Assembly (NCBI RefSeq): GCF_000769115.1
Contig: NZ_JQZV01000013.1
Location: forward strand, 709,026 to 773,025
DNA length: 64,000 nt
Source: Porphyromonas canoris
Lineage (GTDB): Bacteria; Bacteroidota; Bacteroidia; Bacteroidales; Porphyromonadaceae
Direction of reading: 5' to 3'
Each line of letters starts with the position of its first letter. Position 1 is the stretch's first letter. Under the pieces are notes generated by a model. That model was not told the DNA's origin. It was given only the letters and a program-made list of their open reading frames with translations, and made no database searches. Positions 1 through 8,985 of this stretch are shown here, piece by piece. Made by a program: the position numbers and the translations under genes.

Positions 1-1293
1 GCAGAGCTGCAAGATCGTATCGATGCTATTGATGCTTGGAACATAGATACCCGTATAAGCAAAGCGATGGAGGCATTGCAGTGTCCTCCTGCAGACCGGC
101 TCGTGGATCATCTTTCAGGGGGTGAGCGTCGCCGTATAGCGTTGTGTCGTTTGCTCCTAAGCCAACCCGAAATTTTGTTGCTCGATGAACCTACCAACCA
201 CCTCGATGCTGAGAGTATAGACTGGTTGGAAGAACACCTCAAGCGTTACCCGGGCACTGTGATCTGTATCACGCACGACCGTTACTTCCTTGACCATGTG
301 GCAGGTTGGATTTTAGAGTTGGATAGGGGAGAGGGTATCCCTTGGGAGGGCAACTATTCCTCTTGGCTCGATCAGAAATCCAAGCGTCTCGCAATGGAAG
401 AGAAGACTCAGGGCAAACGTGCCAAGGCTTTGGCGAGAGAGTTGGAGTGGATCAATCTTGCTCCCAAAGCTCGCCACTCCAAAGGTAAGGCTCGTCTGAA
501 TGCCTACGAAAAACTTCTCAACGAAGAGCAGAAAGAGAAAGAAGAGAAGCTCGAAATCTATATCCCGAACGGACCTCGCCTTGGTAACAAGGTGATTGAG
601 GCTACCAATGTCTCTAAGTCTTTCGGAGATAAAGTCCTCTTTAAGGATCTCAACTTCATGCTTCCTCCCAATGGCATTGTGGGAGTGATAGGTCCGAACG
701 GTGCAGGTAAGACCACCATGTTCCGGATGATTCTTGGAGAAGAGACCGTGGATAGCGGTACTTTTGAAGTGGGAGAGACTGTAACCATCGGGTATGCGGA
801 CCAAACGCACAAGGATATAGACCCTGCAAAGAGCGTCTATCAAGTCGTTTCCGGCGGGCAAGAGCTTATAAAGATCGGTAACAAGGAGGTAAACGCAAGA
901 GCGTATCTCTCTCGATTCAATTTTAATGGGGCAGATCAGGAGAAGTTGTGCGGTGTTCTTTCCGGAGGGGAGAGGAATCGTCTTCACTTGGCACTGACTC
1001 TGCGTTCCGGTGCCAATGTCCTTCTTCTGGACGAACCTACCAATGATATCGACATCAATACCCTTCGTGCCCTTGAAGAAGGTATTGAAAACTTTGCCGG
1101 TTGCGCCGTAATCATTTCTCACGACCGCTGGTTCCTCGACAGAATTTGTACACACATTCTCGCCTTTGAAGGGGATGGAAATACCTACTTCTATCAGGGA
1201 ACTTACACCGAATACGAGGAAGACAAGATTCGTCGCCTGGGTGAAGATGCCGTCAAGAAGACGAAATACCGTAAGCTTGGAGAGCATCTCTAA
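1..1293 (+). CDS. ettA: ABC-F translational ATPase, EttA type (5' end outside window)
   Basis: The reading frame is open from base 1, so the N-terminal part of the first ATPase domain lies outside the window. ABC-F proteins have two ABC domains, no membrane part, and act at the ribosomal E site; EttA gates entry into elongation according to the ATP/ADP ratio. Visible here are the first LSGGE signature and Walker B (LLLDEPTNHLD), the basic linker between domains, then the second Walker A (GPNGAGKTT), a second LSGGE and LLLDEPTNDID. The protein ends with the short charged tail usual for EttA. The residues read before the first ATG (ELQDRIDAIDAW) also match EttA. A large hairpin follows the stop. 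I am sure of the family and fairly sure of EttA over other ABC-F members. Confidence 0.9.
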   Translation, partial: AELQDRIDAIDAWNIDTRISKAMEALQCPPADRLVDHLSGGERRRIALCRLLLSQPEILLLDEPTNHLDAESIDWLEEHLKRYPGTVICITHDRYFLDHVAGWILELDRGEGIPWEGNYSSWLDQKSKRLAMEEKTQGKRAKALARELEWINLAPKARHSKGKARLNAYEKLLNEEQKEKEEKLEIYIPNGPRLGNKVIEATNVSKSFGDKVLFKDLNFMLPPNGIVGVIGPNGAGKTTMFRMILGEETVDSGTFEVGETVTIGYADQTHKDIDPAKSVYQVVSGGQELIKIGNKEVNARAYLSRFNFNGADQEKLCGVLSGGERNRLHLALTLRSGANVLLLDEPTNDIDINTLRALEEGIENFAGCAVIISHDRWFLDRICTHILAFEGDGNTYFYQGTYTEYEEDKIRRLGEDAVKKTKYRKLGEHL

Positions 1294-1418
1294 CGGACTT
1301 AGAGCAAAGACGAAACATGCTCTCCCCGACAAAAGTTTCTTTCGGTACGATAAACAATCTCTGCTAAACGCTTTCAAAAGAAGATTTTAACGGGAACAAA
1401 AAGTCTGCTGATACCGAA

Positions 1419-1516
1419 AAAAAGAAGAAACCAAGACTTGATTTGCAGAAATCACGCCTCGACTCTTTAGGATCAATGCTTGCAAACTGCAAATCAGGTC
1501 TTGGTTTCTTCTTTTT
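1419..1516. terminator. Large bidirectional hairpin terminator
   Basis: Two 30-base arms (1419-1448 and 1487-1516) pair with a single G-T mismatch around a 38-base loop. One arm begins with an A run and the other ends with a T run, so the structure could end transcripts from either side. It stands about 125 bases after the ettA-like stop codon. Confidence 0.75.
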
Positions 1517-1608
1517 ATCACGTTCGGCAAAAATTCCTAACACTATAAACCGATCTTCTAAACCCTATTATTCCGATTTTTTACCACTGTGAACTGTTCA
1601 CAGAGATG

Positions 1609-1640
1609 TTTGCATATTAGAAAGAAAATTGATAACTTTG
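1609..1640 (+). promoter_or_regulatory. Bacteroidetes-type promoter of rpmE2
   Basis: A TTTG element at 1609-1612 is followed after exactly 20 bases by TAACTTTG at 1633-1640, a full match to the Bacteroidetes housekeeping sigma consensus (TTTG, 19-21 bases, TAnnTTTG). The rpmE2 start lies 57 bases downstream. Confidence 0.75.
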
Positions 1641-1697
1641 CGGTCGCATCCGGTTACCATCCAATAGACTGAATAATAATAACAAAAGCATATAGCG

Positions 1698-1949
1698 ATG
1701 AAAAAAGAGATCCATCCAGAAAACTACCGCTTGGTAGCGTTCAAAGATATGTCTAACGAGGAGGTATTTATCACTCGTTCAACAGTAGCAACAAAGGAGA
1801 CTATCGAGATTGACGGAGTAGAATATCCTCTACTTAAGATAGAAATCTCCAGTTCTTCTCACCCATTCTACACAGGTAAAGCTAAGCTTGTGGACACTGC
1901 GGGTAGAGTAGATAAGTTCATGAGCCGTTACGGTAAGAGAGGGAAATAA
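1698..1949 (+). CDS. rpmE2: 50S ribosomal protein L31, type B
   Basis: This 83-residue protein has the L31 family layout, with the N-terminal [11 protein letters not shown] stretch and the [10 protein letters not shown] segment. It lacks the CxxC zinc motif of type A L31, which defines the zinc-independent type B form. L31 sits on the large subunit and bridges to the small-subunit head. The gene stands alone, with its own promoter and a hairpin terminator after it. In many bacteria type B L31 replaces type A under zinc shortage. No zinc-repressor site is obvious here, so this may be the only L31. Confidence 0.96.
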   Translation: MKKEIHPENYRLVAFKDMSNEEVFITRSTVATKETIEIDGVEYPLLKIEISSSSHPFYTGKAKLVDTAGRVDKFMSRYGKRGK

Positions 1950-1991
1950 GCCCGATAGAAAAGCCGTAAAGAGACTATCAATAAAGAAATA

Positions 1992-2044
1992 AAAGTCTCG
2001 GTAAGAGGATGTTTTCTGTCATCCCCTTGCCGAGATTTCTTTTT
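1992..2044 (+). terminator. Rho-independent terminator after rpmE2
   Basis: Arms of about 20 bases (1992-2011 and 2020-2039) with a few mismatches enclose a short loop and are followed by a T run. It separates rpmE2 from mnmE, whose start is only 20 bases further on. Confidence 0.7.
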
Positions 2045-2064
2045 ATACCGTTACGTTTATCCCT

Positions 2065-3471
2065 ATGAATACGATTTGCGCACTTGCCACACCGATGGGC
2101 GTCTCCGCCATAGGCGTTGTCAAAATGTCGGGAACGGAGGCTTTGGAGATTGCAGACAGATGCTTCACTCCCGCCAAAGGTGTATCTAAGGTTGCCGAAG
2201 CAGAAGGATACAGACTGCTCTACGGCTGGTGGAAGCATCCGGGAACGGGCGAGACCATAGACGATGTGGTACTCTCCGTGTTTCGTGCGCCTCACTCTTA
2301 CACAGGGGACGATGTAGTGGAGATAGCCTGTCACGGCTCTACATTCATATTGCAAGAGGTCATCCAATCGCTGCTCGTGGCGGGCTGTCGTATGGCAGCT
2401 CCAGGAGAGTTTACGCAGAGAGCTTTTGCGGCAGGGAAGATGGACTTGAGTCAGGCAGAAGCAGTGGCAGATCTCATCTCTTCACGTACACGCTCTTCCG
2501 CCCGTATGGCTCTGACGCAGATGAGGGGTGGATTTCGTAAGAAGATAGAGGCAACGAGGGAAACTCTTCTTCACTTCTGTGCTTTGATGGAGTTGGAGCT
2601 CGACTTCCCAGAAGAAGATGTGGAGTTTGCAGATAGATCCGAATTGATAGCTCTTTGTTCACAACAGCGTGCCGACCTTCAACGGCTTGCCGACAGCTTT
2701 TCTCGTGGAGCAGTGCTGAAGAGCGGTATCCCGGTAGCCATCGTAGGCTCTACAAATGCTGGAAAGTCTTCTCTTCTCAATCTGATTTTGGGCGAAGACA
2801 AAGCCATAGTTACCGATATTCACGGCACTACAAGAGATACCATAGAAGATACGGTAATACTGGACGGAAAAGAGTTTCGTCTGATAGATACTGCCGGTAT
2901 AAGGGAAACAACAGATACGGTAGAGGAGATCGGCATCCAACGATCTTTTGCCGCAATGCAGCGGGCAGAGCTGATACTCTGGGTGATAGACGGCACTAAA
3001 GATGATAATGTAATAAAAGGGGAGTATGCCCAACTCTCCGAACATTGGCAGGATAAGCGTGTGATAGCTCTCCTAAACAAGTGCGATCTCTTCACGGAAG
3101 CCGAAGGAGACGCCAAACGCTCCTTGCTGAACACTCTTTCTAACGGTTCTTTCTCGGTTCTTACCATATCTGCACGCCATTTTACACATGCAGACGACAT
3201 CACCTTTCTCCTTGTATCTTCTTATAATGAAATGTATGGTGAGGCAGAAAGTGAGGATCTCATCGTCTACAATGCCCGTCATTTCGAGGCTCTATCCAAT
3301 GCCGTCTCTGCTCTGGATCGTGTCCTGCTCGGCTTGGAGTCCGGAATATCGGGCGAACTCGTCAGCATGGACCTCCGAGATGCTCTCCGACACTTGGCTG
3401 AAATTACCGGAGAAATCTCCTCTTCCGACATCCTCCATCATGTTTTTAAGAACTTTTGTATTGGCAAGTAA
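2065..3471 (+). CDS. mnmE: tRNA uridine-5-carboxymethylaminomethyl GTPase MnmE
   Basis: MnmE works with MnmG to modify the wobble uridine (U34) of certain tRNAs. The 468-residue length is typical. The N-terminal folate-binding domain covers roughly residues 1-118. The G domain carries the P-loop GSTNAGKSS at 228-236 and DTAG at 275-278, and the protein ends in the FCIGK motif whose cysteine is conserved in the family. The ATG at 2065 gives the expected N-terminus (MNTICALATP). The gene is followed by AT-rich accessory DNA, so its 3' side marks a boundary between core and acquired sequence. Confidence 0.97.
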   Translation: MNTICALATPMGVSAIGVVKMSGTEALEIADRCFTPAKGVSKVAEAEGYRLLYGWWKHPGTGETIDDVVLSVFRAPHSYTGDDVVEIACHGSTFILQEVIQSLLVAGCRMAAPGEFTQRAFAAGKMDLSQAEAVADLISSRTRSSARMALTQMRGGFRKKIEATRETLLHFCALMELELDFPEEDVEFADRSELIALCSQQRADLQRLADSFSRGAVLKSGIPVAIVGSTNAGKSSLLNLILGEDKAIVTDIHGTTRDTIEDTVILDGKEFRLIDTAGIRETTDTVEEIGIQRSFAAMQRAELILWVIDGTKDDNVIKGEYAQLSEHWQDKRVIALLNKCDLFTEAEGDAKRSLLNTLSNGSFSVLTISARHFTHADDITFLLVSSYNEMYGEAESEDLIVYNARHFEALSNAVSALDRVLLGLESGISGELVSMDLRDALRHLAEITGEISSSDILHHVFKNFCIGK

Positions 3472-3530
3472 GATAACTTAAACTATCTTTGATTAGTAAT
3501 TTTATAAACTACACGGTAATACGGACTTTT

Positions 3531-4550
3531 ATGAACTACCCAATCAGCAGTATAGAAATAAATGGATTTAGAGGGGTTGAAAAATTCAAAATAGAGAAGT
3601 TCTCGAGAATCAATGTATTCCTCGGTAAAAACAATGTAGGAAAAACAAGTATTCTTGAAGCCATATTTCTTCTCACAGGAATGTCTAATCCGATACTGCC
3701 AAATTTAGTGAATGCCATTAGAGAGGGAGGGGTACCATCTATGGAAGATTTAGGTTGGCTATTTTACAACGGAAAAACAGACCGTCCAATATCTATCTTG
3801 GATGGAGTTTCTCGTGCTGTTCAAATTAACCCAATTTTAGGGCTTGAAAAAGGAGATGGCTCAACTCCAATATACTCTGTATCAGGACTAAAAATCAAAG
3901 GTTTAAAATTAAACTTTAGTTATAGAGGAATAGAATACGAAGAGAGCTTTTATACAGGAGAAGAAGAACTAACACATAAGAAGAGTAGTTATCAAGAAAA
4001 AATTCGCTCATGTTTTCTTCCTTCTAACAACATAAGAGCCAACCTATCTTCAAATATTGAAGAGATTATTCAAAAAAATAAGAAAAATCGGTTGGTTGAT
4101 ATAATCAAATCATTCAACGGAGAGGTCGTTAATATTGAATTTATAAATGACAGAGTTTTTGTGCAGTTATCAGACATAGATAAACTCATCCCAATATCTT
4201 TTATTGGAGATGGTCTTCAACATTTTATCGGAATTTGTGCTGCTGTAATTAACCCCGAAAATAAGGTTGTGCTGATTGATGAGATTGATAATGGACTACA
4301 TTATACTGTTCTTAAACAGCTGTGGAAAAGCCTCATTGAACTTTCTATTGAAAATGATACCCAACTCTTTATTACTACCCATAATGAAGAAGTTTTGAGA
4401 ACTCTTGCTATGGTATTGGAAGAAGACAATGATGCTATTGACTTAAGTGTTTTCAGTATCCAAATGACCGAGAGGGCAGGACTCAAAGCTTATAAGTATC
4501 CACCTCAAGCACTACGAGGTGCGATTGAAAAAGGAATCGAAATCAGATAA
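3531..4550 (+). CDS. AAA/OLD-like ATPase of a two-gene putative defence pair
   Basis: A 339-residue ATPase of the AAA_15/AAA_21 (SMC/OLD-like) type. The Walker A GKNNVGKTS is at 32-40, a Walker B of the form VVLIDEIDNGLH lies near residue 255, and a TTHNEE H-loop follows. A TTG at 3489 would add 14 residues, but the ATG at 3531 gives a start just before the IEINGFRG strand, typical of the family, and is preferred. The gene is more AT-rich than mnmE before it, and the next gene, a Toprim-like protein, begins 14 bases after its stop. ATPase-plus-Toprim pairs of this kind include PARIS and other OLD-related systems that sense phage infection. The defence role here is inferred from architecture. 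Confidence 0.75.
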   Translation: MNYPISSIEINGFRGVEKFKIEKFSRINVFLGKNNVGKTSILEAIFLLTGMSNPILPNLVNAIREGGVPSMEDLGWLFYNGKTDRPISILDGVSRAVQINPILGLEKGDGSTPIYSVSGLKIKGLKLNFSYRGIEYEESFYTGEEELTHKKSSYQEKIRSCFLPSNNIRANLSSNIEEIIQKNKKNRLVDIIKSFNGEVVNIEFINDRVFVQLSDIDKLIPISFIGDGLQHFIGICAAVINPENKVVLIDEIDNGLHYTVLKQLWKSLIELSIENDTQLFITTHNEEVLRTLAMVLEEDNDAIDLSVFSIQMTERAGLKAYKYPPQALRGAIEKGIEIR

Positions 4551-4564
4551 CCATAAAAATAAGG

Positions 4565-5200
4565 ATGAAGGATTTCAAGATATTTGTTGAGGGGATTGCT
4601 GACACAACTTTTATCAGACAGTATATTGCTTTTGTCAAGGGTGTAACTATCGGAGAAGTTTCTGAAAAGAATATCATACAATGTGGAGGAAAAACGAATC
4701 TTTGGTCAGCAGACGATGTTAAAAATAAACTTAATCAGGCTATTGATAACGGTGTTGAACCTCTCATAATTTTTGATGCAGATATTTCAGTTCAAAATAC
4801 ACGACAAGAAATTAATCAGGAATTAGCAAATATAGGGATTCAGTCGAACCAATATCATTTATTTCTTTTCCCGAACGATCAAGATGCTGGAGATTTAGAA
4901 GTTTTATTAGAGCGTATTATTCCCAAAGAGAATCAACCAATACTTGACTGTTGGAACGAGTACGAAGATAGGTTACGAACCTATGCTACACCATTAGTTC
5001 GTCCTTGCCCTTTATCTCCACTAACAACTCCGGCTCGTAAAACCAAAATTTACGGATATTTAGAGGTCCTATTAGGAGAGTCGAAATCCGAAAAGAAGAA
5101 AATAAAAGAAGCGAATAGAAATTACAATAATGAACAACACTGGGACTTGGGGTCTCCCTCTTTAGATTCTCTAGGGAGGTTTCTAAGTGCACATCTATAG
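4565..5200 (+). CDS. DUF3226 Toprim-like protein, partner of the AAA ATPase
   Basis: The 211-residue protein looks like the DUF3226 family, which has a Toprim-like fold. The first acidic motif FVEGIAD places a glutamate at residue 9, IIFDADIS gives the D71-A-D73 pair, and a conserved QDAGDLE segment follows near residue 106. Toprim nucleases use exactly this Glu plus DxD layout to bind metal. With the preceding ATPase it probably forms one complex, with the ATPase as sensor and the Toprim protein as effector. The 14-base gap points to one transcript. The C-terminal 60 residues are lysine-rich and unassigned. The substrate is unknown. Confidence 0.7.
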   Translation: MKDFKIFVEGIADTTFIRQYIAFVKGVTIGEVSEKNIIQCGGKTNLWSADDVKNKLNQAIDNGVEPLIIFDADISVQNTRQEINQELANIGIQSNQYHLFLFPNDQDAGDLEVLLERIIPKENQPILDCWNEYEDRLRTYATPLVRPCPLSPLTTPARKTKIYGYLEVLLGESKSEKKKIKEANRNYNNEQHWDLGSPSLDSLGRFLSAHL

Positions 5201-5924
5201 TATTAGGGTCACATATCCCCCAAAAGAAGTAGCCCTTACTATTTCTGCAACTATAAAAAATCCTTAATTGTTGTTATCTCCAGAGGATTTAGGATTACTA
5301 TCATTGGTTTTGGTTTTATTGACGCTCTTAAATTTAGTTTTACAGAAGATTTCTACCCAATGCTATTCTCATAGATGTAACAACAAAAACTTTGGTACGG
5401 GCTTAGCTCTCAATATATTCTCACAAATATTATTACCAATCCGGCAATATGGGGAGCTCTTTAACTTGGCTTATTTTGAAGTGGTAGCGGTATAATCGGA
5501 GCCCGGATTATACCGTTACTGCTTTATACTGAAACTTCTTCTTTTGCTCATTCTTGTATCTTATTTGTGCTGGACTCTGTTTGCCATCCCAACACCTGCC
5601 TAGATGTATGACAAGATATTGGACAAATAAAACACGGAACGATATTGATAGACAGGACAAAATAAAAGTACAGCGAAATGAAAGCAAGCAAAATTTTAAT
5701 TATGAATTATTTTTTTAAGAAAAGAGATGGTTTAAGCTTTCTTTTGAGTATTTTTGCATAGAGGACTTGAATAAAGCATTTTATGTATTTTTCTGTAATG
5801 TATTTTTGTAATAACAGTCTCCATATTTTTATCAAACTTTCTATAGATACCCAAACATTTCTATTTTCAAATGTACATGTTTGGAATCTTAACAATCAAA
5901 ATTAAATGATTAACTTATACTTCC
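5201..5924. other. AT-rich gene-free stretch with a perfect hairpin
   Basis: No convincing gene is seen. A perfect 10-base inverted repeat (5488-5497 with 5506-5515, 8-base loop) lies in the middle but has no T run after it. Short open stretches near 5270-5495 have TTG starts and low-complexity hydrophobic translations, and may be remains of a membrane-protein gene. The remainder is AT-rich and looks like decayed DNA. Confidence 0.4.
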
Positions 5925-6455
5925 ATGAATAATTACATTAACTTAATTAAGTCGGCTATCAAAATTAACTACTTGTCTATAGTTGTGGCATTTTTATTGA
6001 TTTTTCCTTTGTGTGGCTGCCATAAAAATCAGAAAGATGAGCTAGTTCCACAAGGTTATCGCTGTATTTTTGAGGTTTGGACAGACTGCCCGGCTGACAT
6101 ACATTTTTGGAATTGTAGCTGGCATGGAAATTTAATGCAAGATGGTAACTCAATTCCAAGCCATCCTTTAGTAACTCTTATGAGGGATATTGGAAGATTC
6201 TCTATAGAAAATAAATACTATAGAACTGAGTTTGTCACAACAAAGCAAGGATTACTTACTCTGAACTTCTGGATTCTTCGTACCGAAAAGTCGGGTAGAG
6301 AAACGTTCGGATTCAATTATAGAGCTCGTTATTTTCTGGGGGATAAACTCGTTAAGGATGACAAATGCTTTGACAATTATGTTACCCGATTGGGGCTGTC
6401 CCTCGGCTGTCAAGTGTACTCTCCTTATGATTTTTCGGGGAAACAAGACAAGTAA
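5925..6455 (+). CDS. Putative lipoprotein, family not recognised
   Basis: The 176-residue product has a long N-terminal region with a hydrophobic stretch (about residues 17-30) ending in PLCGC, a plausible lipobox with Cys32 as the lipidated residue. The mature part contains several aromatic residues and cysteines (for example EVWTDCPADIHFW) but no domain I can name. It stands alone between decayed DNA and a mobile-element relic, and is followed by a hairpin terminator at 6549. An outer-membrane or periplasmic location is inferred from the signal. It may be cargo of the degraded element to its right. Confidence 0.55.
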   Translation: MNNYINLIKSAIKINYLSIVVAFLLIFPLCGCHKNQKDELVPQGYRCIFEVWTDCPADIHFWNCSWHGNLMQDGNSIPSHPLVTLMRDIGRFSIENKYYRTEFVTTKQGLLTLNFWILRTEKSGRETFGFNYRARYFLGDKLVKDDKCFDNYVTRLGLSLGCQVYSPYDFSGKQDK

Positions 6456-6548
6456 ATTGAGAGTGGAAGGAAAGTCATTACACTTTATCAATATATTAAG
6501 AGATAAAACGTAGCATAGAATTCTTAAAATCAGATACCAATAATAAAG

Positions 6549-6590
6549 ATGCGGCTACTATAGGGAATACCCCATAGTAGTCGCATTTGT
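6549..6590 (+). terminator. Hairpin terminator after the lipoprotein gene
   Basis: Arms of about 17 bases (starting at 6549 and ending at 6586) pair with one or two mismatches around a short loop. The T-rich tail is weak, so termination strength is uncertain. Confidence 0.6.
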
Positions 6591-6683
6591 TCATTGTAAT
6601 AACTGAGTCTCTTTTTTCCAAGAACTTCTATCTCTGTATATCTACTTAGAGGACACTTGTAGAAGGATAAACTCTCAGCTTGG

Positions 6684-7684
6684 TTAGCTTTTCTCAAATG
6701 TCCTCGATGCTTCGCTCGCTATATTGACACAGAGGGTAAAATAGAGTTTCTTGATAATGTGGAGCGGTGCGACTATGAGTAGAGGTGTGGCTATCACTTC
6801 ATACCCAAGGCTTATTTCGCAGAACACCCAACAATGAAGGAAGAGCTGCATTCAACCTCTGAGGTTATTCACAAACCTGTCGTTCCGGCTCCGTCCTCTT
6901 TTATTGATAGAGAAATGATGGAGAAGACCCTAAAGGGGTACGAACTCAATAATCTTTATCTCTTTTTCTGTGGACGTCTCGGAACGGAAAACGCATTACA
7001 ACTTATGCGACATTACCATGTCGGCACTTCCGGGCATTGGGCAGGAGCAACGGTCTTTTGGCAAATAGACACCCAAGGACAAGTGAGAGCTGGTAAGATT
7101 ATGCTTTACGATCCCGAAACAGGTAAGAGGATAAAGAAGCCGTTCAATCATATTACGTGGGTACATAGTCTGCTCAATCGCCCGAACTACAACCTGCGTC
7201 AATGTCTTTTCGGGGAGCATCTTTTGTCGCAAGAGACTCAAAAACCGGTGGCTTTGGTCGAGAGTGAGAAGACGGCTCTCATTGCCTCGCACTACCTACC
7301 CCAATATCTTTGGCCGGCTACCGGAGGAAAACATGGATATTTCAAAAGTAGCAGCCCACTCCTCTCTTGGGCAGGAACGTTATTCTTTTTCCAGATCTCG
7401 GTGCGACTGCATACCGGCAAGAAAAAATGTTGATGATGCAATCCATGGGAACAGAGGTTCAACTCTTCGATTATTTGGAGAGGCATGCTCCTTCCAAAGA
7501 CCAACATGAAGGGTACGATATAGCCGATTATCTCCTTCAGATCAAAACCAAAGAATCGGTGCTGAGCGAGTTGATCCAGCACAATCCGGCACTTAAACTT
7601 TTGGTAGAGAAACTTGAACTTCGAGTGGTCAAAGAGACCATCTCAACCAAGCCTCTTCTCCGAAAGAGAGGACTTCGTAGATAA
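6684..7684 (+). pseudogene. DUF6371-type mobile-element protein, broken by a stop and a frameshift
   Basis: Reading in the frame of position 6696 gives a zinc-ribbon-like start (KCPRCFARYIDTEGKIEF), then an in-frame TAG at 6780-6782, then a long open stretch from 6834 to about 7365 that includes VALVESEKTALIAS. The homologous reading then moves to another frame (GRNVILFPDLGATAY, running to 7684). Proteins of this kind occur in Bacteroidetes plasmids and mobilisable elements and carry a Toprim-like ESEKTA segment. The stop and the frameshift together make a functional product unlikely. The family name comes from memory of such elements and is moderately sure; the broken state can be read directly. 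Confidence 0.65.
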
Positions 7685-7792
7685 TGGAAGCAAGTTTGTG
7701 TTTTGGGTTACCCCAAACCTCCCCAACGCCCACCTCTCAGGGCGAAACAATCCCGATGGTCTCATCAATAAAACAAAAGAACGGTACAGCAA

Positions 7793-7942
7793 ATGAAGGA
7801 AATCCGCCTCCTCTCAGGCATGGCGAACAACATCAACCAGATTGCTCATCGCCTAAATACGTTCGGGGCATCCACTGTACCGACTGAACTAAGAATGTTG
7901 AAACTCTTGGTCGATGAACAACTCAAAAACTTGAAAAGATGA
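7793..7942 (+). pseudogene. MobC-like relaxosome accessory protein, C-terminal remnant
   Basis: A 49-codon open stretch contains EIRLLSGMANNINQIAHRL, the helical segment conserved at the C-terminus of MobC-type mobilisation proteins. The N-terminal DNA-binding half is missing or scrambled, and the preceding 100 bases are open in several frames without a match. Its stop overlaps the next ATG (ATGA at 7939-7942), which preserves the mobC-mobB coupling seen in intact elements. Confidence 0.6.
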
Positions 7943-8234
7943 TAGCCAAGATAATCAAAGGGACATCCTTCTCTGGAGTACTCGCTTATATCCTTGGTAA
8001 GCAAGAAGGTAAAGCCCGAATCCTTTATGCCGAGGGCGTGAGAGCTAATGCTCAATTTCTCTGCCTGCGCTACCAAAAGAGGATGGTTTTATCGAAGAAT
8101 TGAGCGAAGCCATAGAAAAGCTTGGAGAGAACCTATTCGACAGCAATGCGCCTGCCGTAGATGTTGCCGAACTCGTATTCCAACGTAAACTCAGAAATCA
8201 AGCTAATAAGAAACTAAAACGTAGAAGATTATGA
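7939..8234 (+). pseudogene. MobB-type relaxase with an internal deletion
   Basis: The frame opens with MIAKIIKGTSFSGVLAYILG, the start of Bacteroidetes relaxases of the MobB/BmgA kind, and runs about 40 codons. It is then joined out of frame near 8072 to a segment (FIEELSEAIEKLGENLF, up to the stop at 8232-8234) that resembles the normal relaxase C-terminus. The central part with the catalytic histidines is absent. The final stop overlaps the ATG of the next gene (8231), as in an intact operon. It cannot encode an active relaxase. Confidence 0.65.
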
Positions 8235-8926
8235 ACGACCAAATCAATGTCCTCCTCGAAGTATTGGAGGAAATCAAGCAACAGAATCGAGAACTCAAAG
8301 CGAGCATCTTCAATTTACCACAACCAACAGAGTCACAAGGTGAAATCGAGAATAGGAAAAATCTCGCAGGAATCGCCAAGATTTTAGAGGAACAACTGGA
8401 GTTTCATCGTCAATTTAGAGAGGAACTTTGTCAAGTGATTGCTAAACTTGGAGAGCGCATCCACGAAATGAAGTCAGGCATTGCCGAGGTACGGATAAGT
8501 CAAGACGAAGCGACCGACAAACTCTTGACAGAACTTCAAACCAAACAAACCACACCTGAGATAAAGCTCTCCAAATACTACCTTTTCGATGTCAAACGCT
8601 GGGCAGAATGGCTCATATGGGGAGTGATGGTTGCTGTCCTTGCCTGCGTCATCGGTTGGGCAGCACATCTCTACGGTGTCAATCAAGCCCTTGATAGTCA
8701 TGCTCTCCGTTATCGTATCCTACGAATGGAGCTCGGCTATACACAGCCAAACATCGCCAGCCTTGATAGCCTTTTCTCCTCCGAAGACTCAGACGACAGC
8801 ATCCGCAAGCTCCGCTCTCGCGTCACGAACTACGAACTCGCCATCGAATGCCAAGCCGAGCTACACCTCCAGCAGCAACGTCTCACCCAAGAACAAGAAG
8901 CCCTTACTCAACAACTCCAGCAGTAA
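8231..8926 (+). CDS. Mobilisation-region coiled-coil membrane protein
   Basis: The 231-residue protein has an N-terminal coiled coil (residues about 1-110, rich in Glu, Lys and Gln), one membrane segment near residues 128-150 (WLIWGVMVAVLACVIGWAA), and a C-terminal glutamine-rich helix ending in QQLQQ. A gene of this shape usually follows mobB in Bacteroidetes mobilisable elements. The ATGA overlap with the relaxase remnant shows it was translationally coupled. It is the only intact gene left of the element. Its role is unknown; a link between relaxosome and membrane is a guess. Confidence 0.6.
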   Translation: MNDQINVLLEVLEEIKQQNRELKASIFNLPQPTESQGEIENRKNLAGIAKILEEQLEFHRQFREELCQVIAKLGERIHEMKSGIAEVRISQDEATDKLLTELQTKQTTPEIKLSKYYLFDVKRWAEWLIWGVMVAVLACVIGWAAHLYGVNQALDSHALRYRILRMELGYTQPNIASLDSLFSSEDSDDSIRKLRSRVTNYELAIECQAELHLQQQRLTQEQEALTQQLQQ

Positions 8927-8985
8927 TAAGAAGTCGCCTAACAGCATCTTAGAGAATGCTGTTAGGTGCAATCGTTTTTATAAAG

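Noticed and set aside
3489..3530. Longer N-terminus of the AAA ATPase
   Set aside because: It begins at a TTG, adds 14 residues without family likeness, and the ATG at 3531 starts right before the first conserved strand.
5268..5495. Open stretch of 75 codons with hydrophobic translation
   Set aside because: It has only a TTG start, low-complexity composition and no family match; it lies in decayed AT-rich DNA.
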